In this document: piece by piece, positions 23,925-35,780 of the stretch | How the letters are laid out: the number at the start of each line of letters is the position of its first letter | Numbering within the stretch: the first letter of the stretch is position 1 | NCBI GenBank assembly: GCA_020152595.1 | Contig: JAIGNY010001510.1 | Location: 2,961,501-3,025,500 of the forward strand | Reading direction: 5' to 3' | From: Chiridota heheva | Lineage: Eukaryota; Echinodermata; Holothuroidea; Apodida; Chiridotidae | Length of the DNA stretch: 64,000 nt | Notes under the pieces: model-generated | The model's input: the letters and a program-made list of their open reading frames with translations, nothing else | What the model was told of the DNA's origin: nothing | Database searches by the model: none | Made by a program: the position numbers and the translations under genes

Positions 23925-24735
23925 CTTGTATGTTGGGCAAACTTAAATGACTATCATAAGATGAGCAAAGTTAGTTGGTCATAGAAAGATGGGCAAACTT
24001 TGATGGGAATTTTAAGATGGGCAAACTTAGATGGTCAGCTGAGAAGAGCAAACTTAGATGCCATTTAAAGATAGGCAATTTTTCATGGTCATCATTAGAT
24101 GACCTGGTCATCATTAGATGACCTGGTCATTATTAGATGACCTGGTCATCATTAGATGATCTGGTCATCATTAGGTGACCTGGTCTTCATTAGATGACCT
24201 GGTCTTCATTAGATGACCTGGTCATCATTAGATGACCTGGTCATCATTAGATGACCTGGTCTTCATTAGATGACCTGGTCATCATTAGATGACCTGGTCA
24301 TCATTAGATGACCTGGTCATCGTTAGATGACCTGGTCATCGTTAGATGACCTGGTCATCGTTAGATGACCTGGTCATCGTTAGATGACCTGGTCATAGAT
24401 TAGATGACCTGGTCATCGTTAGATGACCTGGTCATCATTAGATGACCAGGTCATCGTTAGATGACCTGGTCATCATTAGATGACCTGGTCATCTTTAGAT
24501 GACCAGGTCATCATTAGATGACCTGGTCATCATTAGATGACCTGGTCATCATAAGAAGAGCAAACTTTGATGGTCATTTCAAGAATAGCAAACTTTGATG
24601 GTTTTTATAAGATTGGCAAACTTTGATGGTCAATGTAAAAAGGGCAATTTTTTTTTGGTGATTATAATTTGGGCAAATATTGATGATCATAGTAAGATGG
24701 GCAAACTTAGCTGGTCAAACTGAGATGGGTATCGT
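23925..24735. repeat. Palindromic 19-bp minisatellite with degenerate flanking repeats
   Basis: The core, 24084-24551, is about 25 units of catcattagatgacctggt. Each unit contains gatgacctggtcatc, which is its own reverse complement except for the central base; a few units carry the other central base (gatgaccaggtcatc). Both flanks (23925-24083, 24552-24735) are looser copies of a repeat around gatgggcaaactttgatggt. Confidence 0.95.
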
Positions 24736-25420
24736 GAATGGGTTACCCTTTTTGGGCAAATATAGATAGCCATTGTATTGATGGTAAACTAACAAAATAA
24801 GTTTTGAAGGTGTGGATTGACTATGTGGGTGCCTTCTATGAAAAAAAAAAAGGAGAAAAAAGTTTGAATGATTTCACCAGCATGTGGGGGTGTGTTTGGG
24901 GTTCGGTTCAATTAGAACTAAGCTAAAATACAAAATGATTCAGGATTAAATGACAGTCGTAGAAAACAATTCATGACACCTGAAAGTTTTTATTTTTGAA
25001 ACTTATCTATGTGAATAAAATGTTTTGATGAATTGATTTACCACTTTTAAACTAAAAACAATTTTTTAATGCTACATATATGTGCATTCCTAACACACAA
25101 AAAAAAAAAGTTCTCAGAAATATTTTTGTGATTTTGCCCTGAATGTTTGACCTTATTTAATGGTACTAGACTAAAGTACTTCTTGTAGGGCGTAAAAAAA
25201 AAGGGGACCATGGAAAACCATCTTTTTTACAAACTTGCGGGAGCTTTTATTTTATTTTAATGCACTTGATGTTAAAAATCATTTCCCTTTGTTCTTGCTT
25301 GTGTATTTTTCCCTCATGCAATTTTTCAATGTATTCATGTATATCCCTCACTCTTTTTCCAGTTTCATCCGCACCCATTTTGAAATTAAGCCATTTTTCT
25401 CGTTTCTCTTTGTCTTGTAG

Positions 25421-25474
25421 GAGAATGCATGCTTGTCTAGTTCTGCCGACGACTTAAACAACAACTTGCAGTGA
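25421..25474 (+). CDS. Candidate alternative terminal exon of the DAPK gene (short isoform)
   Basis: Hypothesis only. A strong acceptor lies at 25391-25420: a long T/C tract (ccatttttctcgtttctc and so on) ending in TTGTAG. From 25421, in phase 0 and so in register with the exon ending at 15146, there are 17 sense codons (ENACLSSADDLNNNLQ) and a TGA at 25472-25474. No donor restores the frame: use of the only nearby GT (CA|GTGATG at 25471) would frameshift into the 51329 exon and stop within a few codons. If used, it would be a last exon giving kinase plus calmodulin-binding segment without ankyrin repeats, the architecture of vertebrate DAPK2. A variant poly(A) signal, ATTAAA, lies at 25705-25710. 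It may equally be a chance acceptor in AT-rich intron DNA. Confidence 0.25.
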   Translation, partial: ENACLSSSADDLNNNLQ

Positions 25475-26259
25475 TGTTGTGTATTCTCTTGCGACTATTC
25501 CATTCATGTTCCTTTGTTTATAAAGTTCTTTTTCTCCACATTTCTTTCATTTTGGTATTTTAAAGGCATTACCTGTTTCATGAATGGATAACTGATTGTA
25601 AGGTGACTCTTGACCTTTGGTGGCGGTGCTACATTTGCTTTGCATGTATCATAACTTGAGAGTCAAATTTCATGGTGCAAGAAAGTAATAATATTTTCAG
25701 TCTGATTAAAGTTCAAAGACTTAGAACTTCAGAAGAATTACACCTGCTGAAAAATATCATTTGACTTGAATTTTCCAGTGAAGTCGAAGATAGGTGTTAG
25801 AACAACTGAGCCCTATTAATGGAATCACAATTACGAAGCTGTCATATTTTTGACAAAGTGGTGAATGTATGAAAAGCTAGTGTTGACAGTCTGGGGGCAT
25901 CCCGATAGAAAAAGGCGACGATGAATTACAAAAAGCAGTAGTGAAAACTTTTGAATTTTCATACCGTACCAGTAGTCAAAATTCCACAGTAGCCAACGGA
26001 GTTTGAACAATCTGCAGCGGAAAATGTAAACATTCCTGTAGCTTTAGTGCATTTTTTAATGACGTCACGTGACAATTTCCCCTATTTTTAGGGTATTTTG
26101 AAGTACCCTATTTTCTGGGTTGCACCCGGACTGGTTGAGAAATCATACTTGGAATTTTGAATTCAATATTTTGTTACCAAATATACTGTAAGCCTTAGTA
26201 CATAATGGATTATGATTCAAACAACAAAGATAACATAAAAGTATATATAACTGTGTTTC

Positions 26260-26540
26260 ATGTTGTTTACATGTTGTTTACAAGACATTCCTCATAAGTT
26301 CAAATGATGCTGGTTTCAAAACCGGATCAGAGTGACTGCTCTACCCAATTTTATCCCAATACATTAGGAATAGGAAAACAAATGGGTAACAAGTATTTTT
26401 ACCTGCATTTAATGTTGTTTACAAGACATTTACATTTATCATCACAAGGTAAAATCATACCAGTGTCAAAATGGGAACAGCATGACTGCTCCTCCAAATT
26501 TGTATCCTTTAAATATTTGTTCGCAAAACTTTCTCTTTTG
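26260..26540. repeat. Diverged tandem duplication, about 141-bp unit
   Basis: Blocks gttgtttacaagacatt, aaaatgggaac/aaaccggatcag, tgactgctc and caattt/caaatttgtatcc recur in order at an offset of about 141 bp. The 80-codon open frame across it (26304-26546) has no recognisable product. Confidence 0.6.
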
Positions 26541-26929
26541 ATGTGATGAAAGGTACTGTACTTTTTACACACATTGGAATTATTGTTTTTAGCTGTGCTA
26601 TAATTAATCTTTATATGTTAATAAATCAGCAGCTTACTGATAATCTCCGTTGAAATTGTTACATTTACAGATGTATAACTTTTTGTCAACACTTGATATT
26701 AAAACTATTTGATTAAGTGTTTTATGGAAAGAGGGATATGCAGGGGACATTGTGTCAAAGTGGGTTGCAAATTTCACTGGTATAAGACTGCATCTGCCAT
26801 GGTAATATCATATGACTTGGTATAGAAACTGGTTTCTATTTTGAACACTAGGTGGGAAAAGAAATTATTGATCATACTGAAGGTAAACTGTTGGTAAAAC
26901 TGAAGGTAAAAATATTTAAATTATTGGAA

Positions 26930-27520
26930 ATTTTTGAAGAATTTGGCAAGATTTCTTGAAAATTGAAAACAATTTCTTGAAAATTAAGACTATTTCTTGA
27001 AAATTAAAAACAAAAACAAAAATCTTTCGAAAATGAAGTAAATATTATGATAATTGAAAGAAAATTTCCTTGAAAATCAAAGAAAATTGCCCCAAAATAA
27101 AATAAATTTCCTATGGAAAACTGATATCTAAGAAGATTTCACCTTGGTTGTATGCTTTCTTCCCGGTTTAGAAGGAAATTTTTTTCATAAAATTGAAAAT
27201 AATTAGTAAAACTGTTAAAATCATTGGAACTATTTGAAGAACTTGGTAACATTTCCTGAAAACTGAAGATAATTTCTGAAAAAAAATTGAAAATCAAAGC
27301 AAATTGAAAAAAAATTTTGCACTAATACCTTAGAGGATTTCTCCTTTAAATTTAGGAAATTTTGAGAGTAAAATTTTTGGTAGAATTTGCAACATTTCCC
27401 CAAATTTGCGGGAGATTTTTAAATTAACGAGTTTGGTAAAATTTGGCAACATTTCCCGAAAATTGCAGGAGATTTTTGGATTAGCAACAACGTTTAATGG
27501 AAAATAAAGCAATTTGCACG
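26930..27520. repeat. Degenerate AT-rich repeat (ttcttgaaaattgaa) with shared tail
   Basis: Loose copies of ttcttgaaaattgaa in 26930-27320, ending in a block with ttgcaggaga, ttagcaacaacgttta and tggaaa. The same arrangement recurs at 38280-38560, so this is a dispersed repeat rather than a local one. Confidence 0.6.
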
Positions 27521-27929
27521 CTTCTTAGTCTAAGGACTGCAGGAGCCATTTCTGTTTTGAGACATGGAGACACTGTCAACAGGTAAATTGTGAATGCGAT
27601 ACGCATTGTTTATATAACACGATTTCGGTGCAAGAAAAAGTGAAATATACCTGTGTATATCATATACAGATCAAGTTAAAATTGGTTTAATAATCAAAAT
27701 CAGTTTATCAATTGGTAAATTGGCTTCAAACTGTATTGTTGTGTATTCTAAACCTTAAGTTTTACTGACCTGATATCAGATTTACCGACTAATCTCAAAA
27801 AATGGGTGAGTGTGACACCAACCCCCCCCTTCCCCACCCCCTGGTATTTATGCCCCTGAGCATGGTTTGTGGTTTAAGAATGGGTCAATATTTCAAATTT
27901 CTAGAGGTACTGAGTCCATCCCATAAATT

Positions 27930-28598
27930 ATGTAGGGCATGTACCCCACTCTAGGATTTTATGTAGGGTACATATCCCACTCCAGGATATTATGTAGGAT
28001 ATGTACCCCACTCTAGGATATTATGTAGGGTATGTACCCCATTCCAGGATTTAATGTAGGATATGTACACCACTCTAGGATATTATGTAGGGTATGTACC
28101 CCACTCTAGGATATTATGTAGGGTATGTACCCCACTCCAGGATTTTATGCAGGGTATGTACCCCACTCCACGATTTCATGTAGGGTATGTACCCCACTCC
28201 AGGATATTATGTAGGGTATGTACTCCACTCTAGGATATTATGTAGGGTATGTATCCCACTCCAGAATAATATGTAGGGTATGTACCCCACTCTAGGATAT
28301 TATGTAGGGTATGTACCCCACTCTAGGATATTATGTAGGGTATGTATCCCACTCCAGGATTTTATGCAGGGTATGTATCCCACTCCACGATTTCATGTAG
28401 GGTATGTACCCCACTCCACGATTTCATGTAGGGTATGTTATGTAGGGTATGTACTCCACTCTAGGATATTATGTAGGGTATGTATCCCACTCCAGAATAT
28501 TATGTAGGGTATGTACCACACTCCAGGATTTTATGTAGGGCATGTACCCCACTTTAGGATTTATGCAGTGCATGTACCCCACTCCAGGATTTTATGCT
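27930..28598. repeat. 31-bp minisatellite (about 21 units)
   Basis: The unit is gtagggtatgtaccccactc followed by taggatattat, with cc/ct and at/tt variants and one truncated junction near 28430. The open frame at 28280-28507 is a repeat shadow. Confidence 0.96.
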
Positions 28599-29599
28599 AA
28601 AAAAAGTATTACAAAAAATTGAATGGATCGTTGGTGATACTTCAAAAGTGGTAATGCATTTGGGTTTTTGTGTGATGTAACTAATTTTGTGTATTTTAAC
28701 TTTCTATTCTGATAAAATCAGGTAACAGATTTATTACAATGATAAGTTTAGTATGAATTCAATGCAATTGGGTATGAAGAAGGGGAAATTTATTACAATG
28801 ATAGGAAAACCATCAAATTTAGCTTATAATTCATCAGTTTGACTTTGTTTTAAAAGAGCTAAAACTTTTAAGGCTATGAATTATGGCTTGTATTCTGTTA
28901 ATTGGTGCAGAGGAATCAGTCATGTCATCCTGACAGCCATTTATACATTTACTATGCCGATGTGCAAGCCTTCAGATCTCTAGTAGTGTCATAACTAGGT
29001 TGGTGTAAAGGCATCAGCCACAGTTTGATTGCTATGCATGTGATCAAAGATGACTACGGTCACGAAACACCACTGGCATCTAAACCTAAGATATAATGCT
29101 CATTGTAACAGAAGAAAAAGTTAATATAATTTGTAGTTTATGTTCTATTCCTTATTCTGTGTTCAGTTTTAAAAATATATCAGACAGTTTGTTGTGCTGT
29201 TCATGTGATCAGATATGGCTATTTTACTTTCACGAAACACGGCTGGCATTTAAACCCGAGATATAATACTCACTGTAACCAACAAATTCACTTAGTAGGA
29301 GAGGAAATTTATATTCTATTCAGGGAAGTGCCATTTTAAAAATGTCACTTCCTGTTGTATTTCTTATTCTGAATTCAGTTTTAAGAATACTGCCCTCTGA
29401 ATAACTTGCTTTTCCATTATTCTCATTACTCACTGTAGTGCAGTTGTTTGATCTTTATGAAAATTGTGATGGATTTTGTTAGATTAGATTAATTTTGGGC
29501 AGAAAATGAAAGTAGTTTGAGAAGTGAACTCTTCAAGGCAGGTTGTGTTTATGTATTTGTTGGTTTATGCTTATATGGAAAGGTACCATAATTGTTTCC

Positions 29600-30245
29600 C
29601 ATTTTGTGTGTCCTTGAGCAAGACACTTTACATACTCTAGTTCACTAACCTGTAATATGAGTACCATAGGTACCTGTAAATGAGTACCTGTAAAATGAGT
29701 ACCTGTAAATGAGTACCTGTAAAATGAGTACCCACGTACCTGTAAATGAGTACCTATAAAATGAGTACCTGTAAAACGAGTACCTGTGAATGAGAACCAC
29801 AGGTACCTGTAAATGAGTACCACAGGTACCATACCAGTAAATGAGTACCTGTAAATAAATACCTATAAAATGAGTACCTGTAAATGAGTATCTGTAAATG
29901 CATACCTGTAAAATGAGTACCACAGGTACCTGTAAATGAGTACCCATAAAATGAGTACCTGTAAATGAGTACCACAGGTACCTGTAAATGAGTGCCTGTG
30001 AAATGAATACCTGTAAATGAGTACCACAGGTACCTGTAAATGAGTGCCTGTGAAATGAGTACCTGTAAATGAGTACCACAGGTACCTGTAAATGAGTACC
30101 CGTAAAATGAGTACCTGTAAAATGAGTACCTGTAAAATGAGTACCTGTAAATGAGTACTTGTAAATGAGTACCTGTAAATGGGTAGCTGTAAATGAGTAC
30201 CTATAAATGAGTACCTGTAAATAAGTACCTGTAAATGAGTAATGG
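29600..30245 (+). repeat. 14/15-bp minisatellite fused to a SINE-1 fragment
   Basis: Units of aatgagtacctgtaa, alternating with longer forms containing gtaccacaggtacctg, run from 29640 to 30240. Immediately before, 29600-29655 reads tgtccttgagcaagacactt and gttcactaacctgtaatatgagtacc, the middle of SINE-1. The minisatellite unit equals the SINE segment ctgtaaaatgagtacc. The - strand open frames with GTHFTGTHLQV-like text are shadows. Confidence 0.9.
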
Positions 30246-30474
30246 GGAGTGATGGGCCTTCATGGTCCATATGGGCTTATGTTTACTGTTATGTGTTTTG
30301 GGAGAATATGAATATTGTTTTAGTTGCTTTTAGAATGTTCTCATTAAATGCAAAGTAAAGCCTCTTCAAATTATAATGCCAGTGTATTTGACACCAACAA
30401 GAAATGAATCAATAATATTTGCCAACATTTTCTGACACCTTGTTTTTTGTAGTTTTGTTATTAATAGCTTCCAT

Positions 30475-30693
30475 TTTTAAAATGGATTTCAATTGTCAAA
30501 ATGGACTGGAATAAAGCCTTCACATTTCCATTATACTCCTCTTTTGGTATTTAATAAACTCTGTATCAGAATAGCTAACAAAATTTTTGTTAGCTTTTCT
30601 GGTAGAGAGTTGATTAAATACCAAAAAAGGAGTATAATGGTAATGTGAAGGCTTTATTCCAGTCCATTGTGACAATTGAAATCCATTTTAAAA
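30475..30693. other. 219-bp near-perfect hairpin
   Basis: The left arm from 30475 (ttttaaaatggatttcaatt) is the reverse complement of the right arm ending at 30693, over about 82 bp with very few mismatches. A second inner stem is agctaacaaaa / ttttgttagct around 30573-30596. Could be a short MITE or a source of long double-stranded RNA when the intron is transcribed. Confidence 0.85.
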
Positions 30694-31544
30694 CTAGAAG
30701 CTCTTTATTTCTGTAATGGAAATTTTGTGTTTGTGTGTGGAGATGTAAAGTTTAGTCTACATAGTTGGTTTCTTACTTACACTCTTAATAATGTTTTTCA
30801 TCACTTTAGTATCAGTCATATATTTTGTAAACTTTTTGTATTGTATCATAGAAAACAACACAACTAACTAGCTTGAATAAGTGAATCAGAAGCATCATTT
30901 TCACAAGACTGAATTTTGCTACTGGCAAGTTGAAATATTTCAAGGAAATATTCTGAAGAATTTCCTTAATAAAGTGATTGTATAATCTTTGAATCATCAC
31001 ATCAGTAAACATTATCAAATCGAAATTGGTTGAAAATGAATGGAAATATCTGGAAAATATTGATTATTTACAAACAAACACTAGATCCAGACAACTTTCA
31101 TATTTAAAAGATTTGTTTTTAAAATGCTTTGGCCAGACTTCAGTTTCAGTTATTACAAAAAAAGGAGAAATTAAGTTGTTTTATAAAATAAAATAAATCA
31201 TTTGCATTAGTAGATAAACCCAACACTAAATTTGATGTGAAAATACCTTTGGTTTAAAAGTGAATCATCTTAGAAAAGCCAAATTCTTGCTTAGATTTTG
31301 AAGAGTGAATATTTTAGCTGTCTACTTTTTAAAGTTGTTATCAGAAGTCTATATTTTATTTTAAAAGTATCTATTACTCAACACATTGTTCTGAATCATA
31401 AAAACTTGAACGTTTATGAAAATGAAAGTGGTGATGAAATTTATATTGCATGAGTTGCATGCGTTCTCAGTAAGAGAAATTTCCAATATCGATATTTCAG
31501 CTAGTAAAATCATGGAGTTAGAAGAGAATTCTTGTAACTCCATG

Positions 31545-32236
31545 TTGGCATCCCTGGCAATGACAGGGCTGATACAGCCGCTAAGCTTGCCCTTAACCTC
31601 CTCCCTTCCCCTTTTCCCAAAACCCTCTCTGACATCAAACCGCTTATCGCTTCTCTTGTTCGTGACCGCTGGCAAACCTTATCGAACTTCCAAATTGATA
31701 ACAAACTCCATGTCATCCAGCCCACAATCCCAATCAAATCCACCATCAACAACCTTTCTCGTATCGACAACGTTCATATTACCCGTCTTAGAATTGGTCA
31801 CACCCACCTCACTCACTCCCACCTCCTTATTGGTTCCCCCCCAACCCCTCTGTAACAATTGCCACTGCATCCTTACAATCCAACACGTTCTCCTTGCTTG
31901 CCCCTGTACAACCTTCCCAGAGCTTCTCTCGCTCCCCACAACTCAATTGCTGAGTTCTTCCAAAAAAATCCTCCAGATAAAATAGTCTCCTTCCTTCAGC
32001 ATGCATCCCTCTACAACCATATTTAATCCTCCTCTTCCACCCCCTCTCTACTTTGTTTTTAGTTTTACCCATGCACCTCCTCTCTCGATCACAGCTTTCT
32101 GGCTTTTGTTCTTGAATTTCTCTCATTCTTCCCCTGGTCTCTTTCCTTACTACCTCTAAAATGATCTGACCTCTCAGGCACAATTTGACCTTCGTTGTCG
32201 TGGTGCCGTTAAGACCTCATCAAACAAACAAACAAA
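31545..32236 (+). mobile_element. 5'-truncated LINE with RNase H end and target-site duplication, copy b
   Basis: The insert begins in the coding region: GIPGNDRADTAAKLAL (from about 31545) is the C-terminal motif of the RNase H domain found in I/Nimb-type and related non-LTR elements. It is followed by RLRIGHTHLTHSHLL and a TIQHVLLACP-like block typical of the same ORF2 ends, with frameshifts. The 3' end is gtgccgttaagacctcatc plus (AAAC)n. The 14-bp sequence CTTGTAACTCCATG flanks it at 31531-31544 and 32237-32250, direct proof of target-primed insertion. The long open frames on - here are shadows. Confidence 0.9.
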
Positions 32237-32353
32237 CTTGTAACTCCATGGTAAACCAATATGTATCCGAATACCGAAATTATTGCCCAACAAAATCATG
32301 GTTCAATTATGACCTTCACTGATGAAGTTAAGTGAAGTGATTTTACTTCAATA

Positions 32354-32437
32354 TATTATTATTATGTATTATTATGTATTATCATTATTATTATTATTAT
32401 TATCATTATTATTATTATTATTAACATTATTATTAAA

Positions 32438-32485
<48 letters not shown>

Positions 32486-32524
32486 CATTATTATCATTAT
32501 TATTATTATTAATATTATTATTAA

Positions 32525-32577
<53 letters not shown>

Positions 32578-32591
32578 TATTATTATTATAT
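32354..32591. repeat. (TTA)n microsatellite
   Basis: About 240 bp of ttattattatta with cat, aa and tattt interruptions. It starts about 100 bp after the LINE copy b. The poly-Ile/Tyr open frame is an artefact. Confidence 0.95.
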
Positions 32592-32978
32592 TTGTTCTTT
32601 CTAATGGTTACTAAACTTAATAATAGTATAGCCGGCAGCACTGGAGCAAGCAGCCAGTCTACTTGTACATATATAACTAGAATTTTATTGAGTATTTGTT
32701 TTAAGTATTTTTCAAGTGCTATATTGATATCAATTTTAAATTTGCATATCCAATTTTTGTCAATTATCAGATCAATTGATATCGCTGAAAAAGTTGTGGG
32801 TAAGAGTCAGTGCATATCAGTTTGACAAGAAGCCTTAACAGGTGTCTTTATTGTATTGTTCCATCCATATCTATAAGCTTCACATAGCGAAAGAAAGATT
32901 ACATGAGACTGTCAGTCCTTCCCAAACTGATTTATTTTGTGTAAGATATCTTATAGGTGCTCAGGTTTGTTTGGAATA

Positions 32979-33585
32979 GAAGGATTTTATCACGTGACTC
33001 TTAACTCATCTAGAAGCCATTTTGCCGGGCAAGCGTTGTTGCGTTTCACGCGTCTTCACATGTCAGCTCAGTCACATCACACGTACAACAAACATACTGC
33101 CTGCTAACTAACCTACCTACCAGTTCAGTGAATTTTATTGTTTTTGTTCGCGGCAGCGATTTTACTTCATATTTTTCTATTGTTTATATATTAACCGGGT
33201 ATACGATGAGTATCTTTTACGTTAACGCCATCTGATTGTTCGTTATACTCAGACAAAGCCAACATACCTTGCATAAAGTGCTCACTGCAAATCCTAGTGT
33301 GAACCGAAGGTTGAAAGACATTGCGTCGTACAGCAGAAACTCACTTCAAACATTGATCAGGATCAGATGGAAATCAAGAAAACGTCTTTTATTCCCTGCA
33401 CACATCTATTAATTCAACCAATGGCTCAGCAAGATTCCGGCATAATTATCTTACAAAAATTATCATACATAACAACATGCAAGCGTTTGTAAGTCTAAAT
33501 AAGTGTACAGCAGACAATCATTCTTGCCCTACAAAATGGTGATGTAAACAAAGTCACGTGACCTCATGACGTCAGCTGAAACACT
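32979..33585 (-). mobile_element. THAP-type DNA transposon relic, copy B
   Basis: Ends match copies A, C and D: gattttatcacgtgactctt at 32983 and gtcacgtgacctcatgacgt to gctgaaaca near 33583. On the - strand, 33443 to 33273 encodes a broken THAP zinc finger: MPESC at the start, stops and a frameshift inside, then RICSEHF at the end, the last ligand Cys-x-x-His of a C2CH finger. It is followed on - by a donor-like gtatgt, as if the THAP domain were a first exon. No transposase core remains. Confidence 0.8.
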
Positions 33586-33920
33586 CAAATAGAGAGAGAT
33601 TATTTTATGAAAATGTTAAATATAACATTTCTATCCCTACAGACCATTTCCAACAGATTTTATCCGATTTTGAGGAAACATCGTTATCCCTATAACATAA
33701 CTATAACTTTGTGTAGTGAATAGTTAAGTATAACCATCAAGATTTGGATTTTTTCTAGAAAAAGCTCTTTTATTTCTAATAGTGTTTACAATGAACGTAT
33801 ATTTGATAAACCGTAGTTACATCGCAAGAGATAAAAAACTTGCATGTTGCTTTAATTTGATTCTGTTTCCCCAAATGACTTGAAAAATGTTTTTTTCTGA
33901 CCTTGGGAATGATGTATTAG

Positions 33921-33961
33921 ATCAGGGAGTCGTTATTTAGACCAAAGAACGACTCCCTGAT
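33921..33961. other. 14-bp perfect stem-loop
   Basis: atcagggagtcgtt (33921-33934) and aacgactccctgat (33948-33961) are exact inverted repeats with a 13-nt loop (atttagaccaaag). Isolated, in intron DNA. Confidence 0.8.
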
Positions 33962-35299
33962 TAGATTCTTTGATCTAGAAACATCTGACTTTAGAATTAT
34001 TTAAAGGAGAAACTGCATCTAGGGTTGAAAAATAAGTTAATGTGATGTGTAGGGAAATTACTGTGGTAGTGCATTCTCAGCAAAGTGAAACGTAATGCAA
34101 TTTGCAGATAGTGAAAGAAATCTCATGTTTTTGAAGCATTAAATTTTATAATGGAGTCCAGGGATGTTTTTAGCAATAAATCATGCAAAATAAAGTGCCT
34201 CAGAAATGTTTTACATGCTGCGGAATGAGACAGTATAGTATTTTGCTTATATCGAGGGCCATACCTTGATGTGTGTGTGGAGGGAGGGGGGGGGTGGAGG
34301 AATGTGGTGTGGCAGGATAGTTATGTATATAGGATTCAAGAAGATATCTAGGGTGATTGATGAAAGAAAATCACCAAATTTTATGTGAATTTTCATCGAA
34401 GTAAAACGTAATGCAATTTGCAGATAGTGAAATTTGTTGGATTATGTAAAGCTACCCCTCCCCTCTCCCCATTGGTATATGGGCTAGCTATGGCCATGGA
34501 TATATATCAATTTCTTTTAACAAATTATACATATTTATGTTTTTAATTTGTGAACTAGATTTTTAACAAAATAGGATATTTTTAATCAGATGCTTTTGGT
34601 GTGTTCCAAGAGATATATATTCTTGTAACGTACTGTTTTCACATTTTAGATGTGTTTTTAATTTTTATATAAATTGTTTAAATATTATAGCATCAGAATT
34701 TGAGTGATTAGCGTGATTGCAATACATTGAAACTAATTTCTTGTCATAATGGTATTGTGTGATTTTTCTTTTCTATCTGTTGGAGGGAATTAAAGAAATA
34801 TTTATTAACAATAGTTACTTGTGTTTTTTTAATTTTTGAAAGTTTTGATCAATCGTATCTTAGATCTAAGTCAACATTTGCAAAATGAAAAGCGAGCATA
34901 AATGGTGGGTGAGTTCATTTTCTTAATCAAAACAATTTTACAGGTCGAAACTGGTGCCACCTTTTAAGGATTTAATTTTGTTTATCTTATATGTATTACG
35001 CCCAATCCTTCCTGCAAATTTTCGGTCTTTTCACCCCCAAGAATCTCCATTTCGGCAGGTATAACTTTTAGGCTGTTAGAAGCAATTAAGAAACCCACCA
35101 CAGATAGTTCAGTGATTTTAGCATCAGTAATTGCACTCCCAATCGTCTATATGCACACAATGGAACTGATTGTGAATAGCCAGGTATTGTGAATTTGATT
35201 ACTGCAGGCAGTGCCAAGTCATGCATGTAATGTAGGGCTCAGGATTCATTTTGATTTTAAAACAATGTGAGTTTTAAACACTGGTAAGAATGGATGAAG

Positions 35300-35780
35300 A
35301 TAAGGTTTAAAATTCTTATTCCGTTAAGGAGATATTCAAGTTTAAAATTGTCTTATCTGTGTAGAAATGACTGGTGTATTAAGTCTACTATGGAAAGTTG
35401 GCATCTTCATCCTAGCATTCTTAACAATGATTGATATATTTCAAAGAAAGTTTATTTAAATTTGTTACTATTTAAATTATTTTTCCTCGAGCTTTCTTCA
35501 GGTGGTACATTATAAATACCCATAGTAGATTCAGTTTTACTACTTTTTAACATCTCATGGTTTTTAAGCCACAAAATCGCAGGACAAAATATGATAGAAT
35601 ACATCAAGACTGAAGAATCTGAGGCTATGACATCACAACTAGTCTGATTTCAGTCATTTCCACACAAAATGATACCAAACTTTAAATTTAAATATCTCCT
35701 TAACTATTTTGTTTCTTTTGAAGTTCTCATTCATATAAGATGGGACTTGCTTGACCACGGAACTAATCCTTCTTGCAGGC
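35300..35780. mobile_element. Foldback MITE related to the 37217 element
   Basis: The left arm (ccgttaaggagatattcaag, cttatctgtgtagaaatgac, 35320-35375) is inverted relative to the right arm (gtcatttccacacaaaatga, aaatatctccttaac, 35650-35710). The right arm continues into ggacttgcttgaccacggaa. The same sequence lies at 37217-37440 in the other orientation. Confidence 0.65.

Noticed and set aside
24084-24551. TGACCT/AGGTCA strings as nuclear-receptor response elements
   Set aside because: The spacing and overlap do not match the usual direct or inverted arrangements; better explained by the palindromic repeat unit.
29645-30270. Open frames of up to 144 codons on - with GTHLQVLI-like repeats
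   Set aside because: Shadows of the 14/15-bp minisatellite.
31416-32183. 189-codon + frame (31416-31985) and the opposing - frames (86 and 118 codons)
   Set aside because: They overlap a truncated LINE; the + frame is not the LINE reading frame throughout, and the - frames have no recognisable features.
32322-32825. 167-codon + frame
   Set aside because: Mostly (TTA)n translated as Leu/Ile/Tyr runs.
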